DNA of 64,000 bases from positions 368,314-432,313 of the forward strand of contig NZ_JHEG04000001.1 in NCBI RefSeq assembly GCF_000760695.4. Reading direction: 5' to 3'. The notes beneath the pieces were generated by a model, which was given only the letters and a program-made list of their open reading frames with translations, was not told the DNA's origin and ran no database searches. A program made the position numbers and the translations under genes. Below are positions 20,511 through 30,180 of the stretch, piece by piece (the first letter of the stretch is position 1; every line of letters starts with the position of its first letter). Source of the DNA: Tolypothrix bouteillei VB521301. GTDB lineage: Bacteria > Cyanobacteriota > Cyanobacteriia > Cyanobacteriales > Nostocaceae.

Positions 20511-22487
20511 ATGGACTCAGGGGACAAAAGCAAGAGCACACCTCGTTCTGCTTCTAGTCAGGGGCACAACGGTCGTGAGAATGAATTTCAAATTCAAATG
20601 CAGTTTCAAGAGCTACAAAACACGGTAGAGTCGCTCCAAACTAAACTGGCACAGTACCAGCACTCAGAGCAACAGGCATGGCAGCAAGCAAGAGTAGCCC
20701 AAGCAAGAGTGGCAGAATTAGAACAGATTAATGCAGCTTTGCACCAGCGCAATCGCATACTGGAAGCCACTACAAGGGCTGTAAATACAATCCTAACATT
20801 TGAGAACTTTGATGATGCAATCAATAGAGCTTTACAAATTATTGGTGAAAGTTTAGATTGCGATCGCGTTTGTCTTGGCGAACACTGTCATGACTTATCT
20901 GGCGAAACGCTGGGAGTTATTAGATATTTTTACGAGTGGACATCTCCCTACATTTTCTCGCAAATTCAATCAAATAGTGGTGCAGAAATTTCTTATGAAG
21001 GAATCGAAGCAGAATATCAACTATTGTGTCAGGGACAAGCATTTGGCGGACTAATCGACGAGTATTGCGAACCCTTCCGCAGCAAGCAAAAAGCACTTGG
21101 CGTGAAGTCAGGCTATGCCATCCCAATTATGATAGAGGGTAAATATTGGGGTATTGTTGGTTTTGATGACTGTCGTGAGGCAAAACATCGGAATTCGGCT
21201 GAAATGGCTGTATTAAAAATTGCAGCAGATTGTGCAGGGAGTGCGATCGAGCGCCAACGTACCCAGCAAGCCCTACTTCAAGCCGAACAAGAGCGATCGC
21301 AAGAATTGGAACGTCACAACATTGAACTTCAGCAAACGCTCAACCGACTGCAAACCCGCGAGCAACTTTTAGAAGCAACTGACCTCGATTTAGATCGTTC
21401 CCTCGGTCACGTTCTCCAAGTCACTAGCGAACACCTCGGCTCCACCTCTGCTGCACTCTGGCTCGCGAACCCTGACTCTGATACCTCTTCACTGCATTTG
21501 GTTTACCTCAATGGAAGCATTATTCCTGCTACCCCAGAAAATACCGATCGCCTTAGCGGACAGTGGATTCAAGGTCGAGAAGACTTATCCCGCGATCTGA
21601 ATTGGAAAAGGCATCTCCACGAACGCGCTCCCGTCATTTACGATTTCGACACTTACCCCGACATTACCCCAGTCCAACGCCAATTTATAGAACGGTTAGG
21701 CATAAAAACCATGTTAGGCATACCCCTGCTGCTGGGAGCGGAAATCGTCGGTAGCTTTACTGTCCGCTTTAGCGAGAAGCGCGAGTTTGGGGCAGAAGAT
21801 TTAGAACTGATTCAAGCGATCGCACACCAAGCAACGCTGACAATCCAATTAATGCGGCTAGCAGACGAAGCTAAACAAACCGCTCTTCTAGAAGAACGCA
21901 ACCGCATGGCAGGTGAAATTCACGATACTCTTGCTCAAGCGTTTACGGGTATTTCGATTCAAGTTGGCATGGCACAAAAACTTATTGATTCGGACCCCAC
22001 CGACACCCGGCAGATTCTCGAGCGCGTCCTTACCCTGGCGCAAACCGGACTTTCCGAAGCCCGTCGCTCCATCTGGGCACTGCATCCTACTGCCAACGAA
22101 TACGCCGATATCGCTCATAAACTGCCACGGTGCATCGAGCAACTGGCTGAAGGGATACCGATTCAAGTCGAAGTGTCGGTTGCGGGAACGCCGTGTTTGG
22201 TACCTGCGATCGTCGGTCAAAATCTGTTGCGAATCACCCAAGAAGCAGTTAACAACATAGTTCAACACGCCCAAGCTACCCAATTACGAGTCAAGCTCAC
22301 CTATAAACCCACGACGCTCGTTCTAAGGATTTGGGATAATGGAAGCGGCTTTGAGCCAAACGTTGAAAACGGCGGCTTTGGTTTAATAAGTATGGCACAA
22401 CGAGCATCACGCCTAAACGGGCAATTGATAATTTGTAGCTATCCAGGGCAAGGAACTGAAATTCAAGTGCAAGTCCCGCTACAATGA
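20511..22487 (+). CDS. GAF-domain sensor histidine kinase (NarL/DegS type)
   Basis: 658 residues. N-terminal coiled coil (about 25-85, Gln/Glu-rich), GAF domain (about 100-250), a second coiled segment, a second GAF domain (about 280-445), then a HisKA_3 dimerisation domain with the phospho-acceptor His471 (NRMAGEIHDTLAQAF) and an HATPase with EAVNNIVQHAQ (N box) and WDNGSGF (G1). There are no membrane segments, so it is a cytoplasmic sensor; the GAF domains could bind a bilin or a small ligand, but no phytochrome chromophore Cys motif was seen. It is followed after about 95 bp by its likely partner, a NarL-type regulator. Confidence 0.92.
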   Translation: MDSGDKSKSTPRSASSQGHNGRENEFQIQMQFQELQNTVESLQTKLAQYQHSEQQAWQQARVAQARVAELEQINAALHQRNRILEATTRAVNTILTFENFDDAINRALQIIGESLDCDRVCLGEHCHDLSGETLGVIRYFYEWTSPYIFSQIQSNSGAEISYEGIEAEYQLLCQGQAFGGLIDEYCEPFRSKQKALGVKSGYAIPIMIEGKYWGIVGFDDCREAKHRNSAEMAVLKIAADCAGSAIERQRTQQALLQAEQERSQELERHNIELQQTLNRLQTREQLLEATDLDLDRSLGHVLQVTSEHLGSTSAALWLANPDSDTSSLHLVYLNGSIIPATPENTDRLSGQWIQGREDLSRDLNWKRHLHERAPVIYDFDTYPDITPVQRQFIERLGIKTMLGIPLLLGAEIVGSFTVRFSEKREFGAEDLELIQAIAHQATLTIQLMRLADEAKQTALLEERNRMAGEIHDTLAQAFTGISIQVGMAQKLIDSDPTDTRQILERVLTLAQTGLSEARRSIWALHPTANEYADIAHKLPRCIEQLAEGIPIQVEVSVAGTPCLVPAIVGQNLLRITQEAVNNIVQHAQATQLRVKLTYKPTTLVLRIWDNGSGFEPNVENGGFGLISMAQRASRLNGQLIICSYPGQGTEIQVQVPLQ

Positions 22488-22582
22488 AAGCGCTTCTGCT
22501 TGATAAAATGGCTAAGTCCAAGTGGCAGGAACGATTCGACCGAAATTTATGTTCATTGAAGTAAAAAGTTTTGGTAGAAGCG

Positions 22583-23206
22583 ATGGCTGATTTGATTCGC
22601 GTTCTTGTAGTTGACGATCATGCAGTTGTACGAAACGGACTCGTTTTAATGGTACAACACGAGCTTGGGATGATCCCGATTGCAGAAGCCAGCAATGGAG
22701 AAGAAGCAATCACGCTGTTTCATCAACACCAGCCTGATGTGACCCTAATGGATCTGCGGATGCCGGATATCACAGGTGTTGAAGCCATCACCACAATTCG
22801 GCAAAAGTGTCCTGAAGCGCGAATTATTATTCTAACTACCTATGATGGTGATGAAAACATCTACCGAGGATTACACGCTGGAGCCAAAGGATACATTTTG
22901 AAAGATGCGCCCCTCGATGAGATTACTAAGGCAATTCGAGCAGTTCACGCAGGTAAAAAATATATTCCACCGGAAATTGGGGCAAAACTTACAGATCGCA
23001 TCAACGGAGCGCAACTGAGCGATCGCGAGTGCGAAGTTTTACGCTTGATTGCTAAAGGCAGATGCAATCGAGAAATTGGTGAGATATTGAATGTTACTGA
23101 AGGCACAGTCAAAATGCACGTAAATCATATTCTCACCAAATTGCGGGCAAGCGATCGGACTCAAGCAGTTGTGATAGCTCTCAAGCGCGGCATTATTCGC
23201 ATGTGA
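22583..23206 (+). CDS. NarL/LuxR-family response regulator
   Basis: 207 residues from ATG 22583; an upstream in-frame TTG (22571) would add four residues but is less likely. The receiver domain starts IRVLVVDDHAVVRNG with phospho-acceptor Asp57 (VTLMDLRMPD) and the conserved Thr and Lys (ILTTYD, GYILKDAP). The C-terminal LuxR helix-turn-helix (about 140-200) reads LSDRECEVLRLIAKGRCNRE and TEGTVKMHVNHIL. It pairs with the HisKA_3 kinase just upstream. The genes following in the same direction encode a DsbA-like protein and an EmrAB-type pump, so these are candidate targets, comparable to EvgA control of EmrKY in E. coli; that link is inference. Confidence 0.93.
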   Translation: MADLIRVLVVDDHAVVRNGLVLMVQHELGMIPIAEASNGEEAITLFHQHQPDVTLMDLRMPDITGVEAITTIRQKCPEARIIILTTYDGDENIYRGLHAGAKGYILKDAPLDEITKAIRAVHAGKKYIPPEIGAKLTDRINGAQLSDRECEVLRLIAKGRCNREIGEILNVTEGTVKMHVNHILTKLRASDRTQAVVIALKRGIIRM

Positions 23207-23476
23207 ATCTAAGTAGTCGGTAATACCTTAACTTTAGATTGGTTTGGCATTGGTCGATCGTTCAGCTCGAAAAGTAAACTATCGATAGGCGAAAAAAGAA
23301 TTAAGTTTTTTTATAATTTATAGTTGTTACAGCAAAGAGTTACAAACAGCCACTCGCCCTTCTGGGAAACTCGGCTTTCCAGACAATTGCAACTGCAATC
23401 TCATCAAGCATGGCTCTAAAAACTGGAACTTCAACCTTCACTGCTGCGACAATTTCCTGTTTGCTGAGGTATCCTG

Positions 23477-24043
23477 ATGAGTCGAGTTTCTATGAGCCAA
23501 ATTCCTGATTCTGGTAAACTCAAGCAACCGATTGGCGATCGCGATCGCGTTCAAGGAGCGACTCAAGCGGCGATTGTCTCCGTCAAGTATGGCAACTATC
23601 AGTGTCCGCACTGCTACAAAGCTAACCGCTTGATACCACAACTTCAGCAGCGTCTGGAAAACGATCTCTGTTATGTCTTTCGTCATTTTCCGATTCCATC
23701 TCTGCATCCCCAATCACAACGGGCAGCAGAGGCGGCAGAAGTAACAGGCGAACAAGGCAAGTTCTGGGAAATGCACCATATCCTATTTGAGCATCAGCAT
23801 GCACTTGATGATGGTTTCTTAGTTGAGTATGCACTGAACTTGGGTTTGAATATGCCTCGCTTCCTTTGGAGCTTTTCTGAAAGAGTTTACAGCAATCGTG
23901 TCCGAGCTGATTTTCTCAGTGGGATGGAATATGGAGTGACACGAAAGCCAACATTCTTTCTAAATGGGTTGCGGCTCAAAGATAACTGGCATTTGGACAC
24001 ACTGTTATATGAGATTGAGAACGTCAAGCGTTCAAATTCATAA
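23477..24043 (+). CDS. DsbA/thioredoxin-like oxidoreductase (Thioredoxin_4 family)
   Basis: 188 residues. The thioredoxin fold has the active site Cys43-Pro-His-Cys46 (YQCPHCYKAN), the dithiol-oxidase type motif of DsbA. The cis-Pro region reads VTRKPTFFLNG, and the helical insert covers about 75-130. There is no signal peptide, so it may act in the cytoplasm; related proteins are often fused to or near NhaA-type antiporters. It is followed by the efflux adaptor gene after 25 bp, which suggests one transcript with the pump. Confidence 0.85.
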   Translation: MSRVSMSQIPDSGKLKQPIGDRDRVQGATQAAIVSVKYGNYQCPHCYKANRLIPQLQQRLENDLCYVFRHFPIPSLHPQSQRAAEAAEVTGEQGKFWEMHHILFEHQHALDDGFLVEYALNLGLNMPRFLWSFSERVYSNRVRADFLSGMEYGVTRKPTFFLNGLRLKDNWHLDTLLYEIENVKRSNS

Positions 24044-24068
24044 AATACATTGAACTGATAAATTTCTT

Positions 24069-25463
24069 ATGGATGCTCTAAATTCTTCTCAACCCCTTTC
24101 CGATGGCACTGAGCAAAACTCTTATCAACCTATGGATTCTTCAGTTGTAGTGACACAAAACGCTGAAGGGACTACTCTTTCTCCCCCCACGTCTTTAACA
24201 GTCGCTGCTCCTCCTGTATTGCCACCTGTTACCAAACCCACCCGCAAACCGATTCGCAAGTTGCTGTTGCTGGGCGTGCTCGGTATTGGTGGTGTTGTGG
24301 CTGCCATCTATGGTTATCGCTGGTGGCAATTTGCCAGTACTCATCAAGACACTGATGATGCTTACATCACGGCGGATATTCATCCTGTCAATGCTCGTAT
24401 CAATGGCACTGTCACTGAAGTGGCAGTTCAAGATAATCAATCTGTCAAAGTTGGGACAGTCCTAGTCAAGCTCGATCCTGATGACTACCAAGTAGCACTC
24501 CTACAGGCAAAAGCTGCCCTGGATGTTGCCAAGCAGCAAGCTGATGTTGCTCAAGCAAATATAAACGTCGCTTCCACTAATGCTCAGGGACAAACCACCC
24601 AAGCACAGGGTAATATTGACGCCGCTACAGCCAGCATTTCTACGGCACAAGCATCGTTAAGTGAGGCGCAAGAAGGTGTTCCCGCAGCACAAGCACAATT
24701 AGCTCAAGTAGAGGCAAATCTTGCTAAAGCTAAGCTGGATTACGATCGCTACAATCAACTATCTAACGCCGGAGCCATTCCTCGTTCTGAGTTTGATGCT
24801 GCCAAAGCGGCTTACGATGCTCTAATAGCACAACGAAGTGCTACACAAGAACAAGTGAAGCAAGCACAGGCGCGAGTCGCACAGGCACGGGAAAATTTGA
24901 AAAATGCTGAAGCCAAACTTGCATCGACCAAAGGGACATTACAGGAGGCAAATTCTGTTAAACAACAAACTATCGTAAATAAACGGCAATACCAAGCAGC
25001 CCTAGCAGCAGTCGAACAGGCGCAAACCCAGGTAAAAAATGCTCAGTTACAGTTATCCTACACGGCAATTGTTGCTCCAAGTGCGGGAATGGTAGGGAAT
25101 AAAACAGTAGAGGTAGGGCAGCGCGTTCAGCCCGGACAAACGTTAATGTCGTTAGTGACAGAGCAACCCTGGGTGGTAGCAAACTTCAAAGAAACGCAAT
25201 TGGCTAAAATGCATCCCGGTCAAAAGGTTGAGATCGAAATCGACTCGTTCCCCGATCGCACTTTCATTGGCAAAGTTGACAGCCTCTCTCCAGCATCAGG
25301 GGCACGATTCGCACTTTTACCACCTGATAACGCTACCGGTAACTTCACCAAAGTTGTACAGCGAATTCCAGTGAAGATTGTATTCGATCCACAAAGTATT
25401 AAGGACTATCAAACACGAATTTCACCGGGGATGTCGGTGGTAGCTACCGTGGAAACCCCTTGA
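24069..25463 (+). CDS. HlyD/EmrA-family membrane fusion protein
   Basis: 464 residues. A cytoplasmic Pro/Thr-rich N-terminus (1-70), one transmembrane helix (about 70-90, LLLLGVLGIGGVVAAIYGYRWW), a biotinyl-lipoyl-like half (ADIHPVNARINGTVTEV), a long Ala/Gln-rich coiled-coil hairpin (about 140-320), the second lipoyl half (LSYTAIVAPSAGMVGNK) and a beta-barrel domain. This is the periplasmic adaptor of an EmrAB-type tripartite efflux system. The stop is followed by a MarC-like remnant and then the EmrB-like transporter at 25737, so this adaptor and transporter pair probably works together. Confidence 0.9.
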   Translation: MDALNSSQPLSDGTEQNSYQPMDSSVVVTQNAEGTTLSPPTSLTVAAPPVLPPVTKPTRKPIRKLLLLGVLGIGGVVAAIYGYRWWQFASTHQDTDDAYITADIHPVNARINGTVTEVAVQDNQSVKVGTVLVKLDPDDYQVALLQAKAALDVAKQQADVAQANINVASTNAQGQTTQAQGNIDAATASISTAQASLSEAQEGVPAAQAQLAQVEANLAKAKLDYDRYNQLSNAGAIPRSEFDAAKAAYDALIAQRSATQEQVKQAQARVAQARENLKNAEAKLASTKGTLQEANSVKQQTIVNKRQYQAALAAVEQAQTQVKNAQLQLSYTAIVAPSAGMVGNKTVEVGQRVQPGQTLMSLVTEQPWVVANFKETQLAKMHPGQKVEIEIDSFPDRTFIGKVDSLSPASGARFALLPPDNATGNFTKVVQRIPVKIVFDPQSIKDYQTRISPGMSVVATVETP

Positions 25464-25698
25464 GAATTCAAAATCAAGCTACTCGCTTAGAGTTAATTGG
25501 TGTCTCGGGAGCGATCGCTTTTGCCGTGTTTGTTACCTTGCCGATCGCGATCGCATTCAATGCGGTTTAGGCACGATGGGCATGGAGATTGCGACGCGAT
25601 TATTGGGATTAGTGCTAGCAGCACTAGGAGTACAGTTTATGCTGAATGGTTTGGCCAATGCAACCATCGGTCTTATGAATCTAGAGGTCGCTCGATAA
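25460..25698 (+). pseudogene. MarC-family C-terminal remnant, frameshifted
   Basis: Between the adaptor and the transporter, two consecutive frames read like the end of a MarC-type membrane protein. From 25460: RLELIGVSGAIAFAVFVT, ending in TAG at 25568-25570. From about 25567, one frame over: LGTMGMEIATRLLGLVLAAL then GVQFMLNGL, ending at TAA 25696-25698. The second part matches the MarC C-terminal pattern (LG..G...ITR..GL..AALAVQF...G). No N-terminal part is present upstream, because the adaptor gene occupies that space. It is therefore a truncated, frameshifted fragment of about 80 codons. Assignment to MarC rests on pattern recognition only. Confidence 0.55.
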
Positions 25699-25736
25699 AC
25701 GCTCGCTCAACTTATTTCTTCCAGAGGTAAATGCCC

Positions 25737-27311
25737 ATGGCAACCGTAACTCACACTCCCCCAACCCAACCTGATGTCTCGCTCAAAGACTGGATTGGTG
25801 TATCAGCAACGTTGTTGGGTGCGTTCATGGCTGTGTTGGATATTCAAATTACCAATGCTTCCCTGAATGATATCACTGGAGCACTGGGAGCATCACTGGA
25901 TGAAGGAGCCTGGATTTCCACAGCTTATCTGGTTGCAGAAATTGTCGTCATTCCGCTTACAGGCTGGCTCTCTCAAGTCTTTTCGGTGAAGAGGTATCTA
26001 CTGGTCAATACAGCTCTGTTTATTGGCTTTTCTATCTGTTGTGCCTTCGCCTCTAGTTTACCACAAATGATTCTGTTTCGCGCTGGCCAAGGTTTTACAG
26101 GTGGAGTGCTCATTCCGATGGCATTCACGGTAATTCTGATGACTTTGCCACCTGCCAAGCAACCTGTTGGGTTGGCGATGTTTGGTTTATCAGCTACCTT
26201 GGCTCCTTCCCTCGGTCCTACTGTTGGCGGATGGCTCACCGATAGCTATGGGTGGGAGTACATTTTTTATCTCAATGTCCTACCGGGAATTTTGCTTCTT
26301 ACTGGCGTTTGGTATGCTTTGCCCCAGCGTCCAATGCAGTTGAATCTAATTAAGAAAGGCGATTGGTTTGGCATTGTGACAATGGCAATCGGGCTTTCTT
26401 CCCTGGAATTTTTTCTCGAAGAAGGTAACCGTAAAGACTGGTTTGGCTCAGAAGAAATTCAGCGAGCAGCAATGGTGGCTGGAATTGTGTTGCCCGTCTT
26501 TATCGTTTGGCAGTTTGTCAAAAAACAGCCGTTGTTGAACCTACGCCTGTTGATACGCCGTAACTTTCTGATTGCCATTCTTACGACAATGGGTTTAGGG
26601 GTAGGGCTGTATGGTTCGACTTTTATTCTACCTTTGTATCTGACTCAAATTCAAGGCTATAACGCCATGGAGATCGGTCAAACCATTATGTGGGCAGGGA
26701 TACCGCAGTTGTTTATTACGCCGTTTGTACCCAAGTTAATGCAGCGATTTGATTTACGCCTATTGGTGGCGATCGGCTTTACCATGTTCGGAGTCAGTTG
26801 CTTCATGAATACCACAATGAGTCATGACACGGGAATGCCACAGCTTATCTCAGCCCAAATTATTCGAGCATTGGGGCAACCGTTGGTGATGACCCCCCTC
26901 TCCAGCTTTGCCACCGTAGGGATTGAACCAAAACACATTGGGTCAGCCTCAGCTATATATAATATGTCGCGGAATTTAGGCGGTTCATTTGGTATTGCTA
27001 CGTTAGCAACGCTGCAATCAATACGAGAACGGTTTCATTCCAATCGCCTAGTAGATGACATTTCGCTATCAAATCCCATCACGCGCGATCGCCTTGACCA
27101 GATGATCCAAATGTTTTTACAACACACTAGCGATCCGACCCAAGCACAGAATCAAGCATTTGCACTTATGGATCGAATAGTACGTCGCGAAGCGAATGTC
27201 ATGGCATTTAATGACTGCTTTTTCTTTATAGGATGCGTGTTGTTATTGAGTGCATTTCTAGTGTTGTTTTTTAAGAAAATCAAACCTGTGGAGGGTGGAG
27301 CCGTACATTAA
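25737..27311 (+). CDS. DHA2-family (EmrB/QacA) MFS efflux transporter
   Basis: 524 residues from ATG 25737, preferred over ATG 25731 because AGAGGT lies 8 bp before it. A 14-TM drug:proton antiporter of the major facilitator superfamily, with TM1 motif D1 LDIQITNASLNDI, a motif-A-like GWLSQVFSVKRYLL loop, and motif C in TM5 (GLSATLAPSLGPTVGGWL), typical of EmrB. The C-terminal cytoplasmic helix is long (REANVMAFNDCFFF). It pairs with the HlyD/EmrA adaptor upstream. Substrates are unknown. Downstream, the 3' flank carries a CCCCCC-TTACCAA-GGGGGG palindrome that has been split by an IS4-type element. Confidence 0.93.
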   Translation: MATVTHTPPTQPDVSLKDWIGVSATLLGAFMAVLDIQITNASLNDITGALGASLDEGAWISTAYLVAEIVVIPLTGWLSQVFSVKRYLLVNTALFIGFSICCAFASSLPQMILFRAGQGFTGGVLIPMAFTVILMTLPPAKQPVGLAMFGLSATLAPSLGPTVGGWLTDSYGWEYIFYLNVLPGILLLTGVWYALPQRPMQLNLIKKGDWFGIVTMAIGLSSLEFFLEEGNRKDWFGSEEIQRAAMVAGIVLPVFIVWQFVKKQPLLNLRLLIRRNFLIAILTTMGLGVGLYGSTFILPLYLTQIQGYNAMEIGQTIMWAGIPQLFITPFVPKLMQRFDLRLLVAIGFTMFGVSCFMNTTMSHDTGMPQLISAQIIRALGQPLVMTPLSSFATVGIEPKHIGSASAIYNMSRNLGGSFGIATLATLQSIRERFHSNRLVDDISLSNPITRDRLDQMIQMFLQHTSDPTQAQNQAFALMDRIVRREANVMAFNDCFFFIGCVLLLSAFLVLFFKKIKPVEGGAVH

Positions 27312-27474
27312 ATATTGTTTGGAGGAACCGAAAATGTTAGCTTATCTGAGATCTTCCCTATGCCAATCGGGGTTTTACCCCAATATATGTAATTTAGTTT
27401 TTGTCAACATATATTACAGCAAATTTCAACCTGGTAAGGTACAAAAATTACCCCCCTCTGTCCCCCCTTACCAA

Positions 27475-28058
27475 GCTATCCATTACCCGCATCTTTCTTA
27501 ACAATCGCAAAACTCGGATGAAGAAAGGGTTTGAGGAGAAATACGGACTCTAGGGGTTGACAAAAATCAAATGATGTAGAGTAGGGGAGATGGAAGTGGT
27601 GGTCTGATGGCGGATGTGGATAGCCATGCTTGTTAAAGATCACTCGAGTGGCGAGGGAAAAATTTGTGGAAGGAATTGCGACAGAGAACCTTTCAGGGGC
27701 AGTGGATAAGCAAAGGAAAAGTCTACAATGGTGAAAATGTAAGGAGAATAAGTTCTAAAAATATTCGACAACAAATACTTGAGTAAAAAGAAGTTAGTGA
27801 GGTGCGAAAGTCATTTTTAGATGGGGTTTGCAGCAGGTTGTATGAGTACGGCAATCATCGCCAGAACACTACTGTTTCAAAAACGATAAAACAGGTATCA
27901 GATTCAATCTGTTGCAGAGCGGCGCGAGGGGGCTAAGCCGCCCCCTCAGGACTCCCCGGCGTGCCAGTTTCAAATGACCATACAAAAACTACTACTGATG
28001 CCTCAAAGGGTACAAATGGTCATCTTCAACTGGCTGAATCAAAAATCATGAATTCTGC
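27475..28058 (+). repeat. Left 584-bp inverted terminal repeat
   Basis: The reverse complement of 30181-30764. Identity begins abruptly at GCTATCC, next to the target duplication, and ends at AATTCTGC; the next base differs (G against C on the other arm). It contains a GC-rich block near 27920-27965 and a short frame MTIQKLLLMPQRVQMVIFNW from about 27975. Confidence 0.95.
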
Positions 28059-28403
28059 GAGATTGGCAAAACTTGTGGAATTTTGTTGTTGATAGCACTT
28101 CAGGTGTTAGCCTGAAGTGCTGAAAGAAGCTAGTAGATGCAGCATCGCTTTGCTCTGTTCATTGGAGAATACTTGCTCGTGACCAACATAGAGTGAGCGA
28201 ATGTTCAAGGGTTTAAGACCCAAATGGCACGCAAGGGAAAAGCACACCGCAGATGGAAGAATCAGAAAAATGGGATGAAGTTTGAAGTCCGTTAACAGTT
28301 GCCACCCGGATTTTTGGCATTTCTTCAACTGTATTGATAGCAGGGATAAACAGAAGATAGATGCCCTCTGTTCTCTGCCTGCTACCGTCAAAAATCTTAA
28401 TTG
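28059..28403. other. Non-coding inner segment of the IS4-type element
   Basis: Sequence between the left arm and the transposase stop. It holds a hairpin of 11 bp, AGCACTTCAGG / CCTGAAGTGCT, around TGTTAG (28094-28121). Short frames on the minus strand here (for example 28107-28391) have no recognisable motif and were not called. Confidence 0.5.
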
Positions 28404-29777
28404 TTAAGTAGCACAATGGTTTTTCAGTAATTTCCAGGTAGCAGCAATATCATGTAATCTTTTTAAACCACGCCAAATTGTCTTTAAACCCGGTTCTCCG
28501 TCACGAGTTCGTCCTAAAAAACCTCCCAGTTTAGCAATCATTCTCACAGCTTCATTAAGAGAGGGTGGTGTTTGTGGAGGATGAGGATTTTGCGAAATAG
28601 TCACACATAATGATTGCCATTCATGGGTTTCTAAAACTGTATCGCACGGAGTCTGTGGGTGCATTCGCGCTTCATAAGTTAACCAGAGTAAACGCCATGC
28701 CACAATTGAATAAGTTGCTAGTGCCATGTGGATGCGACGCCCAGTTTCTAACTGTAATTTTTCGATTCCACAGCCACTCTTTAATGCATAGTGGTAGCGT
28801 TCAATTAACCATCGATACGTATACCAACGCACACACCGGGCCGCATCTTCTAAACTCTTAATCTCAAGACTCGTTAATAATAACCAACTAATGGGACTAA
28901 CGCCTTCTGGAGGATTCTCTTCTCTGGCTAAAATCACTTGTAACTTCACAGGATTTAGCTGCTTTCTTCTGATATGATTCGATGGCACTGCTATGTCCAA
29001 TGTGGCAAATCGAATAGTGAGATGGGCGATTCTCCAATGCTGTTGTGGTGAGCGGTTCACCTCCACCTTCAGCTCCCCACGTGCAGGTGTTGCATTGATG
29101 GCTTCATGTAAATACTTGGCATTGTGGTCTACTTTTCGGTTGTGAGTTCCACGAATCAATAAATGAAAATTTTGGGCTCGTTCTTGATTGAATAAATCAA
29201 ATATGTCTGCCTCTGAATCCGCTACCGTCACCACAATTTTCTCTGGGGGAATTAACTGATGTATAGCTTGTTCTGTATCTAACCAACGTTGACTTTCTTT
29301 TTCTGCTGTTTCTCTTTGATGCCGTTTTTTAGATATGCCTAAATTTTCCAGTTCTCTAGTCCACACATGTTGATGAATAATTCCTAATGGCACTCCATCT
29401 ATTGAAGCCACCAAACTGGAGTGGACTTTTAATCCAAAACTTGTTGCACAGTCCAGATATCCCAAACCTGTCGTTTGAGGATGGTGTGTTAAATCGATAT
29501 TCGTTGTATCTTGAATTGCCAGTAGGATTTGATGTGATTCTATTCTTTTAATTGTACTCGTTTGATGCGCTTGCCGAATATCATCTGGCTGGAAATAGGG
29601 CGACTTCCAAAAATCATACGCGGCTGTTGTTGCTGCTATATCTCCACACGCTTGTGGTACACTTTCTCCGGGTTGAGAAGCTAAATCTTCCACCATTTTT
29701 CTCAATCGTTTTTCCCGTCTTCTATCTCCCAAATCCAGACTCTCGAGTTCCTTTTCTGCCCACTGATACATTGACAC
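28404..29777 (-). CDS. IS4-family (IS50/Tn5-like) transposase
   Basis: 457 residues. N-terminal DNA-binding domain (WAEKELESLDLGDRRREKRL, then AAYDFWKSP), as in Tn5 transposase. The RNase H-like core has Asp at LLAIQDTTNID, Asp at VTVADSEADIFDL, and the Y-R-E-K region YRWLIERYHYALKSG with the catalytic Glu, Arg and Lys spaced as in IS4-family enzymes. All catalytic residues are present, so the element may be active. Upstream (29778-30180) a long leader contains TATAAT-like sequence near 30045 (minus strand). The C-terminal region past residue 400 resembles other cyanobacterial copies. Confidence 0.92.
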   Translation of the reverse strand: MSMYQWAEKELESLDLGDRRREKRLRKMVEDLASQPGESVPQACGDIAATTAAYDFWKSPYFQPDDIRQAHQTSTIKRIESHQILLAIQDTTNIDLTHHPQTTGLGYLDCATSFGLKVHSSLVASIDGVPLGIIHQHVWTRELENLGISKKRHQRETAEKESQRWLDTEQAIHQLIPPEKIVVTVADSEADIFDLFNQERAQNFHLLIRGTHNRKVDHNAKYLHEAINATPARGELKVEVNRSPQQHWRIAHLTIRFATLDIAVPSNHIRRKQLNPVKLQVILAREENPPEGVSPISWLLLTSLEIKSLEDAARCVRWYTYRWLIERYHYALKSGCGIEKLQLETGRRIHMALATYSIVAWRLLWLTYEARMHPQTPCDTVLETHEWQSLCVTISQNPHPPQTPPSLNEAVRMIAKLGGFLGRTRDGEPGLKTIWRGLKRLHDIAATWKLLKNHCAT

Positions 29778-30180
29778 TTACCTCTTGTTTTCAAGCACTC
29801 GCCAATATCCTCTTTCTACATGGTGATCTAACAGACACCGGGCGTCGAGACAAACCAAAGCGCAGAGTCTCGCCCCCAAGCGGTTTATACCGCCAATTTC
29901 TCTTGCGTTGACAACGCTTGTTGAGGTTCGATCCTCATCTGTGATCTCACAGCCTCAGACTGTCCCCTAGTCTCCGCATCTGTTGCTTCATTCACCGTTA
30001 CTGCTGAGCGTCTGAATGATTTTTTCCATCATAATTATACTATCTGCACAGATCTTCAACTCCCATTGGACACCCTCTGTGTCACAATCGCTGTTGAAAC
30101 TGTTGCGCCAGTCTTGGGCTAGCTCGAAGTGCAGTCTTTTCAATTTCTTGACGACATTCAAGCTCAGTGCTCAAAATCTG
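29778..30180. other. Transposase upstream leader inside the IS4-type element
   Basis: 403 bp upstream of the minus-strand transposase. It includes a TATAAT box (minus strand, near 30045) and a frame fragment reading KNHEFCQILSTELECRQEIE then KTALRASPRLAQQFQQRL (minus strand, about 30085-30190). The fragment crosses the inner edge of the right arm and may be a relic of an accessory frame. No complete gene is visible. Confidence 0.45.

Noticed and set aside
22571..22582. TTG start for the response regulator
   Set aside because: ATG 22583 places the family N-terminus (MADLIRVLVVDDH) correctly.
27295..27501. 68-codon frame overlapping the MFS 3' end
   Set aside because: Runs into the transposon arm and has no recognisable content.
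28107..28391. 94-codon frame inside the IS4-type element
   Set aside because: No motif; a second overlapping frame is equally open; no ribosome site.
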